Positions 56,201-64,000 of a DNA stretch of 64,000 bases are shown here, piece after piece. The notes under the pieces are model-generated. The model was not told where the DNA came from. It made no database searches and worked only from the letters and a program-made list of their open reading frames with translations. The stretch's first letter is position 1; every line of letters begins with the position of its first letter. The stretch comes from Adineta vaga. Lineage: Eukaryota; Rotifera. The stretch lies in assembly GCA_021613535.1 (NCBI GenBank), contig CP075494.1:620001-684000 (forward strand), in the 5' to 3' direction. The position numbers and the translations under genes are program-made.

Positions 56201-59200
56201 TAATACAACTTCTTGCTGGTACGAATCCAAAGATTCAGTCATTGAACGTCTTTCTTATCGTCTTCCCAGTCATCCACTTCTGGGCATTCGTCAATGGACT
56301 CAACAGACTAATCCAACATGGAGAAGTCTCATCAATATCAATCTTCCTCAACACGCCTTCTTAAAAGATCACAAAATTCAAGATGCTATCTTATTTCCAG
56401 CTAGTGGTTACATTGAATTAGCATTAACTGCCAGTCGTCAATTACTTTCATCGACTGACGATTCTCAATCAATTATTGTCTTCGAACAAGTTGAATTCAT
56501 TAATGCACTCGTTCTTACTGAACATGAATTGACAGAAATATTCACTCAAATAGTAATGCCAATGCGTGAATGGTTTATAATACAGTCGACCATGGACAAC
56601 AGCTGGTCAAGATTGTATTCGTACATCAGGCATGTCAGGTGTTGATGTTCTTAAATCATTCACTGATACAAAATTACTTAATCAACATTCATTAAACGAA
56701 TTTACACTTCATGCTCGAGGTCAAATTAAGATAGGTGATGACAAACAACAATTACCACTTCTAACTGATGTACCCATTGATCGTGATTTATGTTCTACAC
56801 TTGAACCAGATAATGTCTATAAACATCTAATGTCACGTGGTTATCAGTATGGATCTTTATTTCGATTGATACAATCACTTCATAACACACAATCAATTGT
56901 CGAAGGTGAAATTGATTGTACTATAGCCAGTCAAGATAATGTTCCAGTCTATAATCTAATTCATCCAGCTGTCCTCGATGCCTGTTTACATCCAGCTTTA
57001 GCTATATTACCTGGAATTTCTACTACTTTTATTCCAGTTTCTATTAATAAGATAACTATATATGGAGAAATATCAACGTTAAATTCACCAGTACAAGTTC
57101 GTGCAGCCTATCATGATAACATTTGTGGTATAGCTAAGCAACGAACGTATGAATTTGATTGTACGATTTGTTCAAATGATACAGAAATGAGAAAACCTTT
57201 AATCAGTTTTGATCGTATTACAATTCAGCAAGTACAAGGTTCACAGTCCGGCCTATGGGCATCAAACACATCCGTGTTCGATAAATTGAATATATTAGTA
57301 GATTTACCAAATCAAGAACTCACTACACATCTTGATACGATCATGAACAATTATTGCTTAAAAACAGTGTGGAATGATGAACGAATAAGAATTGGTGCAG
57401 CTGATCTTCTACCATCAACTGAATACATTATTAAGACTCACATTGATTCTACGGGTAATGAAGATCTAATTGAATCTATTGAACCGTTAAATCTACTGGC
57501 TGCATATTATGCTCAAATGGCTCTTGAAGATTTGACACTTGTTCCTATTCAAGAACAACAACAAGAATCACTTTTAGCTGCATGTCGTTCTCTTACCTTT
57601 CATTCGAAAGCAAAACCAACATATCATTCAACCCAGATCTATCTCATGCAATTGTTGCGTCAATTTCCACGTCTTACACCAATTTTGTCTGTTTTGTCTA
57701 CTTGTGGACAAAATCTCAGACAAGTCCTCAATGGACAATACGATGGAATCGATGTACTATTGGGTAATGAAAAGATGGAATCGGAATTGCAAGAAATTCA
57801 ATCACTCATATCTTCTCATCAAACATATTTCATTTTTGATATTCTTAATCAATATCTTCAAGAAAAATTTGGTAAAATATTAGCTGAACGTAAACTTCGC
57901 ATATTCTGGTTAGGCAGTGGTAACAATTCGGATGATCTACGAGTATTTCTTCTTTTACTTGATTTATCAGAAAAAACAGATATATTAATCGACATAAACT
58001 ATACAAACTCGAATCCACATGTACTTGAACAAGTTGAGAAAACTTTCACTACGCAATTGAAAGATCAAAATCGAATACGTATAATCTATGATGACAAATT
58101 TGACTTATTCAACAATGAAAATAACAAAAATATGATCGTCGAATCATACGACATTATATTTGGTGCTAATAAATTACAAGGCAATCAAGATTTATCATAT
58201 TCACTTGTTATTCTTCGTCAACTACTCGTTCCTAATGGTCTTCTTCTTCTACTGGAATTAACTGATGCTCCACTTTACTTCGATATTATCTATGGTTTAA
58301 TAGATCAATGGTGGTCTCCAGTCGATCACCGACGTGCTCTACTCAATATTAATCAATGGACAAGAAGTATACGAGAAATAGATGGATTTGAAACTGTTCA
58401 AACTCGAAATACATCATTTGGTAACTCATTTATTGTAGTCCAAAAATCGACGTCATCTAAAGTTTTAACTATGCTCGAAGAACGACAAAGTCAAGCATGG
58501 CTTATTTTTGACGATGATAGTACACCTAGTATGGGAAACGCACTAAAATCTCTCTTGCCATCTGTTAACATCACATTGTTACATGCATCTAATTCAAGTT
58601 CCGACAATATTTGTTCTAAAATTGAAGAAATGATGACAACATATGCGCAGGTACATATCGTTTTTGCTTGGTCACTGAATCAAAAATCAATCAATGATGA
58701 CAGTGAAATGGCAATTGCACAATATGAAACAAATATATGTGATACATTTATTCATATTCTTCAAACAATACAAACAGCAGAACCACAGTCGCATCCATTT
58801 GTATATGTTCTTACACAAAATGTTCAACCTGGTGCTGGTAGCGATTTAAACCCAATTGGTTCACCACTTATTGGTCTTGCACGTAGTCTTGCTCTTGAAT
58901 ATGAACAACATCATTTAAAACTTATTGATTTACAATCGAAATCATCACCAGCCATGATACCATCTCTTGTTCGTACACTTACCGAACATCTCATAACATC
59001 TAGATATGCAGATGATCTTGATGAAATTGTTCTTCAACACGATAAACAAACTGATACTATTCATCGCTTGGAATGGCATTATGAAATGCTTCAAGAAGAA
59101 CAAGATATTAACGAATCAGTCAAATCAGAACAAACGACAATTATTCCACACAACGATGCCGATCAACAACCATTTCGTCTTCAAGTCGCTCCATCTCGTT

Positions 59201-61929
59201 TTCTGGATGATTTAACATGGGTACCCGATGTAAAGAAAAACATACTACATACTGACAAAATAGAAGTTCGTGTACATTGTGTTGGTATCAACTTTCGAGA
59301 TGTTCTTAAATCGAGTGGTCGCTATCCATATATGCGTCCCTTTGCACAAACTAGCAATGATCAAGCTATGGTTGATCGTGATACAGAACCTGGTATTGAT
59401 TTTATCGGTACTGTTGCACGTACTCATTCAAACGAGAAAGTAAAAGTAGGCGATCGTGTTTTTGGTATGGCACCAGGTGTATTTCATTCCCATGTACATC
59501 TTAGTCCTAATGAATATGTCCGCATCCCAGACGATTGCAATCACTTTACTGATGAACAATTAGCTGCTTTACCAAATGCTTGTATGACTGTTCTATATTC
59601 ATTAAAATATCGTGTTAATCTACAACCTGGTCAAACTGTACTTGTACACGCAGCAACCGGTGGTACCGGTCAAGCTTGTATTCAATATTGTCAGTCAATT
59701 GGCGCTCGAGTTCTGGCTACTGCAGGCACTGATGAAAAACGACGATTTCTTCGTGAACACTATGGTATTGAACACGTATTTAATAGTCGAGATCTTTCAT
59801 TTGTAAATGGTGTACGTGCGCTTTTACCTAATGGAGTTGATATCATTGTTAATTCGTTGTCCGGTTCTTTTCTTCAAGAATCAGTAAAATTACTTGCCTC
59901 ACAAGGTCATTTTATTGAATGGGGAAAACGAGATTTATTTGACAAGAAAAAATTGTCTATGTTCGATCTACGTGATGATTGTAGTTTCCATGTTATCGAT
60001 ATTACTTCACTGTATGTTCATCGTCGCGATATCTTCGGACAATTAATTGAAGAACTTTTACAATTGATTATCAAAGGCGTTTTCAAACCAATTGAACCAA
60101 CCAAAGCATATGAACCATCAGATATCATTGACATCTTTAAACAATGTAATAATGGTCAGATGAGTGGTAAATTTGTTCTTCGTCTTACTAATTCTCAACA
60201 ACCATTAAATTTAAACTGTCAATCACCTCCACAATGCACAGAAGGTAGTGTTTACTTTTCTTATTTCTAATGAATCTATAATATTTCACTTTTTTTTCTC
60301 GTTCTAGAAGAAGATCCAATGTTTCCATTTGAAGTATGTCATCAAGGTACAATTTTAATTTCGGGTGGTTGTGGTGGTCTCGGTCTCACAATGTCTCGTT
60401 GGATGATAGAAAAACGTTGTGTCAAACGTTTGACGCTTATGAGTCGACGAACAGTAGCACAAATTGAACAAGAAGACAATCCTGAATATGGAGAGTGGCA
60501 ACGATTACAACAGGCAGCAAAAAAATACGATGCTCATATTGATTTAGTTCAAATTGATGTCACTAATTTTGAAGATGTTCGTAATCTAATCGAACAACTT
60601 AGTCAAACACCTTATCCCATACGTGGTATCATTCATAGTGCAGTAGTTCAAGAAGATCGAAGTTTGGGAAAATTATCACAAGAAAATCTTATACATGTCT
60701 TAGGACCAAAAGCTCGTGGTGCTTGGAATCTTCATCGAGCATCAGAACTTGCTGCTCCTTCACTTCATTTCTTTGTTCTCTTCTCATCGATTCGTAATCA
60801 TATGATCGATCTAGCATCAGGTGGATACAATGCTGGCAACCAATTTCTCGATATTCTTGCTCGTTACCGTGCTGAAAAACTCAATTTACCCGCTCTTTCA
60901 GTCAGTTTGCCTGCAGTGAGTGGTGCTGGCATGTTTCATCGACATCGTGAAATGCTGACAAGTTTACAAAATACATCAGGTTTTGAATTGGTACCTACAG
61001 TTGGTGTATTTGAACTTATCGATCGATTTCATGTCAATCAAAAGTCTTGTCCATGTCCAATTATCTTTGCCGCCAATTGGAAACAATTATATGAAAATCG
61101 AGATAAATTAGTTACACATCAACTACGCAAAATAGCAATACAACAATATACAATTGCAAATGGTTCGTCAATGTTAACTATTTCATCGGATGATGTTGAT
61201 TCATTCGATTCGATCTATGATAAGTTAGAAACCATTGTCGAGCGAACACAAATTACCGTTGCTCGACTCTTGGGTGCAAGCAGTAATGATCAAATTTCTC
61301 TCGATCGTTCCCTTGTCAGTCAAGGTATGGACTCATTAGCTGCTGTATCACTTTACAATTGGTTAGGACAAGAGACAAACATATTTATTCCATTAGCTGA
61401 TCTTCTTCAAGGACTTTCAATACAAACTATTGCCGAACAAGTACATAAGAAGCTTCATAAAAAAAAACGAACAGATACAGAATCAAATGACTCCGGAATT
61501 GATTTTCATATTGAATCGATTGAAGATAATGAAACGAATTTATCCAACAATTTATCTTACACTGGTACAGAGAATATTCTATGCATACGACGTCCAATTA
61601 ATTCTGAATGTCCCATTCTCTTCTATATCTTACCAAATTCTACTTCCGACAACACTCATATGCCAGAAATAATCGTGGAAAAGATATCAAAAAATAATAA
61701 TTCTCCTTTACCAGCTGCCATTTATACTATTAATAAACCACAAGCATCGATGACCAAAGACATAACAAAAATCGCGAATATGATGATCGCTCAAATGCGT
61801 CGAATTCAACCATATGGACCTTATAAATTAGTGACTACACGTGGTGAACAAGGGGAAGTGGTCGCTGGTGAGATGACGAATCAACTCAAACGACATTCAG
61901 TTGATTCCACCATTCAACTACTTTCGTAA
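53283..61929 (+). CDS. highly reducing type I polyketide synthase (frameshifted copy)
   Basis: Four exons (53283-54036, 54092-54766, 54817-60244, 60308-61929) encode about 2825 residues once one extra base near 56580 is discounted. Domains in order: KS (Cys188 in DVACSSS, His325 in EAHGTGTP, His364 in SNLGHTEG); AT (GQGPQWW, Ser663 in SHSAGE, AFHSH at 768-772, the malonyl-type motif); DH (His995 in KDHKIQ, Asp about 1197 in HPAVLDACL); C-methyltransferase-like region (about 1330-1690); structural KR; ER (about 1930-2270, HAATGGTGQACIQYC); KR (GGCGGLGL, FSS, Tyr about 2459 in GGYNAGN); ACP (Ser about 2628 in GMDSLAAV); and a thioesterase-like tail. All KS, AT, KR and ACP catalytic residues are present. 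It should build a reduced, possibly methylated acyl chain from malonyl-CoA. It lies 370 bp from the NRPS gene, same strand. Confidence 0.85.
56570..56590 (+). other. +1 frameshift inside the PKS DH domain
   Basis: Coding sequence passes from the frame ending MREWFII to the frame beginning YSRPWTTAGQDC across TGGTTTATAATACAG. The four exons together measure 8479 bases, one more than a multiple of three, which fits a single inserted base here. No GT-AG pair can remove it. It is either a true inactivating lesion or a base-call or assembly error. Confidence 0.75.
61600..61929 (+). other. degenerate, truncated thioesterase-like tail of the PKS
   Basis: After the ACP the protein has a Ser/Asp-rich linker, then KIANMMIAQMRRIQPYGPYK and LVTTRGEQGEVVAGEMTNQL. 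Type I thioesterases normally read IQPxGPYxLxGxSxGG here, with the nucleophilic Ser. The position is Arg-Gly-Glu instead, and the protein stops about 30 residues later, before the Asp and His of the triad. Hydrolytic release by this domain is therefore not expected. Confidence 0.6.
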
Positions 61930-62297
61930 TGATATAATGGAATAAATTGGATATGGATGAACTATTGGTAAAAAAAACTTGTATACGATATGCTACACCT
62001 ATCCATTTGGATTACAGAGTTTGCATTCGTATGAAATATCATGTTTTGTTTTTCTTTGTTTTGAAAGAACAAATGTTGTTCGTTTCTTTCTGTGTAATTT
62101 GATTTGTAACTTTCATTTGTATATTCTATTGTTGCTTTTTTTTAAATCTTTTATTTTCAATGATTTAAAAATCGTTTTCTTTTCTTTAACTCAATATATT
62201 ATTCTTTATTTATAAAACTTATCCTTTTTTTTATAGATACTCTTTTAATTATCAATTCTTCAAACTTGAATTCAATAATAATTATTTATTTATAATT
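61930..62297. other. PKS-NRPS intergenic spacer
   Basis: 368 AT-rich bases with long T-runs (for example 62135-62142). No separate promoter motif is obvious, and an alternative is a very long intron joining the two genes, although the PKS ends in a clean stop. Confidence 0.5.
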
Positions 62298-64000
62298 ATG
62301 GACTTAACTTCCTATCGACGAGTTGCATCTTCGGCACTTAAAGTTTCCGGCAGATCGAAAGCTATAGCTTCATATGCTCAACAACGTATTTGGCTCCATG
62401 AGCAACTCTATTTTGATCGAATGTCTTCTTCACTAGCAATCTACAATATTCTTCTCCCATTAAGAATCAAATGTGGCTCGCTATCAGTAGAACATGTCCG
62501 ACTCGCTATACTTGCAGTGCTTGAAAAGCATAAAGTTCTTCGAACGGCTGTTCGTTTTAATGCGGAAACAAATCAACTCGAACAAGAAGTACAACCACTC
62601 AGCCATGATGCTTATTCGTTTGAACATACCCGAAATGTATGCTGTGCCGAACAACTGGATGCAATGCTCACGGCTGAAACAGTAACCAACTACTTTGATG
62701 TAGAAAAGGGCAAAGTATTGCGTTGTCATTTAATACGAATCAATGACGAGAATGAATCTGTAAATCTTCACTCAGGGGATCTTCTTCTATTCACTGTTCA
62801 CCATATTGCTTTCGATAATACTTCACTTCGATTATTTACTCTGGCCTTTGCCGAAGCATGCGGTCAATTAGAATCTGTACAGCCACCAAACAAATTACCA
62901 CAATATGTTGACTTCACTCTTTATGAACAATCTTTAGTGCAATCATCGAGTGCCGAACGAACACGCCAGTTCTGGACATTATTGCTTCAGGATTATGATT
63001 GGACTAAAACATTTATATTACCGGTTAACAGCTCACAGATCACAACAACTGTTCGCTCTGGACGTGGCTATTCAATCGCATTTAATCTGAATGCTGATTT
63101 AGTACAAGCACAGATGGCATTTGCTGCACTTCACAATATTTCTATGTTTCAACTATATCTCGCTTGCTATTACGTGTTTCTTTTCAAATTAAGTTCAGTA
63201 CAAGATCTGTGCGTTGCCGGTACGTTCAATAATCGTCCTTTGGCAGAAATGAAATCGATGATTGGAATGTTTGCAAATACGATACCCTATCGAATCAATA
63301 TTAATCCAGACGGTTCATTCCAAAAGTTGGCTGAACAAGTACAACATTTATGCTTGTCCATTCTTAATCATGCTTATCTACCATATCAACAAATTCTTGG
63401 TGTTCAAGCAAACGAAAGATACCCGATGCCCCAAACATTCTTTCACTATGAATCACTTGTGTCTTCCACTACATATAGTACCACAGCGGAGATTGCTACA
63501 AATGATAAGAACGGTACGGTTTTCGATATTTATTATGATCGAGACCGATCACATGGCAATGGTATTGCCTTATTCGATATGACACTGGCTGTATCACATG
63601 ATCATCATGGAAAAGCTACAGAGTGCTTTCTAGAATGCTCAGCTGATTTGTTCCCCAATGAAATATACGTCAAACAGATGGTCGATCGCTTCCAATGTAT
63701 GCTTGAACAATTGTTTTTGGATCAAACATTTAATATCACCACACAATCCATGAATCAATTATCTTTGCTTCGTCCATCAGAAGTCAATGAAATCGATTCA
63801 ACTATCTTCAAGCGACTACCTAACATCAACGAAGGTAAAACTGCGAATTTTCTCTACAAAAGACTCTTTAAATGATATTTTTCTTTCTCTATTAGGACCT
63901 GCTTCATTTGCACAAGCTCGTATCTGGCATGATGAACATGTCAGATTTGATCCCAATCAACCTCAAGTGGCCATCTACAATATGCCATTTCTATTTCATA
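62298..64000 (+). CDS. non-ribosomal peptide synthetase, N-terminal part (tandem condensation domains)
   Basis: Exon 1 (62298-63835) is joined across a 60-nt intron (63836-63895, GTAAAA to ATTAG) in phase to an exon that runs off the window. Residues about 20-460 form a complete condensation domain: SYAQQRIWLHEQL (C1-like), ALEKHKVLRTAV-type helix, LLLFTVHHIAFDN (HHxxxDN, with both His at 168-169 and Asp 173), LPQYVDFTLYEQS, VAGTFNNRPLAEMKSMIGMFANT (C5) and LPYQQILG. The last catalytic-motif residue is Asn instead of Gly. The next exon starts ASFAQARIWHDEHVRFDPN, the beginning of a second C-type domain. No adenylation domain precedes the first C domain, so its donor must come from another protein, most likely the PKS ACP. 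Part of a larger gene. Confidence 0.8.

Overview
The window looks like nuclear DNA of a bdelloid rotifer (Rotaria/Adineta-like). It is AT-rich. Genes carry many short GT-AG introns, mostly about 50-70 nt. The repertoire is the one typical of bdelloids: NHL-repeat proteins, a kelch protein, an F-box/LRR protein, a TPR/ADP-ribosyltransferase, a MACPF protein, a mariner element, and genes that look bacterial or fungal in origin (PKS, NRPS, a CqsA-like synthase). Short runs of TGTGGG, which I recall as the bdelloid telomere repeat, are scattered through the first 48 kb. Species and family calls rest on motif recognition alone; no database search was possible.

Layout. 1-9.7 kb is mostly non-coding, with a small spliced C2H2 zinc-finger gene, a decayed F-box/LRR copy, a Cys-rich secreted-protein gene with a premature stop, several TGTGGG hairpins and a well-formed hammerhead ribozyme (8747-8796). 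9.7-22 kb holds a PARP-like gene, an intact F-box/LRR gene, a secreted kelch gene, and a three-exon gene for a type II membrane protein with a Thr/Pro repeat stalk and a lectin-like domain. 22-31.6 kb is sparse: an unrecognised spliced gene, a MACPF gene, an NHL gene and a scrap of eEF2. 31.9-37.6 kb is transposon-rich: a 2.1-kb foldback element with arms of about 880 bp, then a complete 1244-bp mariner with TIRs and TA target sites. 39.3-49.8 kb is the densest part: an 11-exon EF-hand/alveolin-like gene, a CqsA/5-aminolevulinate-synthase-like alpha-oxoamine synthase, an NHL gene, a death-effector-domain gene and a TPR/ART gene. 53.3 kb to the right edge is a biosynthetic locus: a highly reducing type I PKS (KS-AT-DH-cMT-psiKR-ER-KR-ACP-degenerate TE) followed 370 bp later, same strand, by an NRPS gene that opens with tandem condensation domains and runs off the window.

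How they may work together. The PKS ends in a thioesterase-like tail without a visible nucleophile, and the next gene starts with a condensation domain. The simplest reading is that the PKS hands its acyl chain to the NRPS. The CqsA-like enzyme 9 kb upstream, which in its family joins an acyl thioester to an amino-acid-derived carbanion, could belong to the same chemistry, but nothing in the sequence proves it. The PKS copy has a +1 frameshift in its DH domain; the total exon length is off by exactly one base, which supports a single-base insertion, either a real lesion or an assembly error.

Most striking non-gene signals: a dispersed family of TGTGGG inverted repeats, often bounded by CTTGAGGG...CCCTCAAG, one inside an intron of the EF-hand gene; and two hammerhead ribozyme motifs consistent with remnants of Penelope-like (Athena-type) telomere-associated retroelements.
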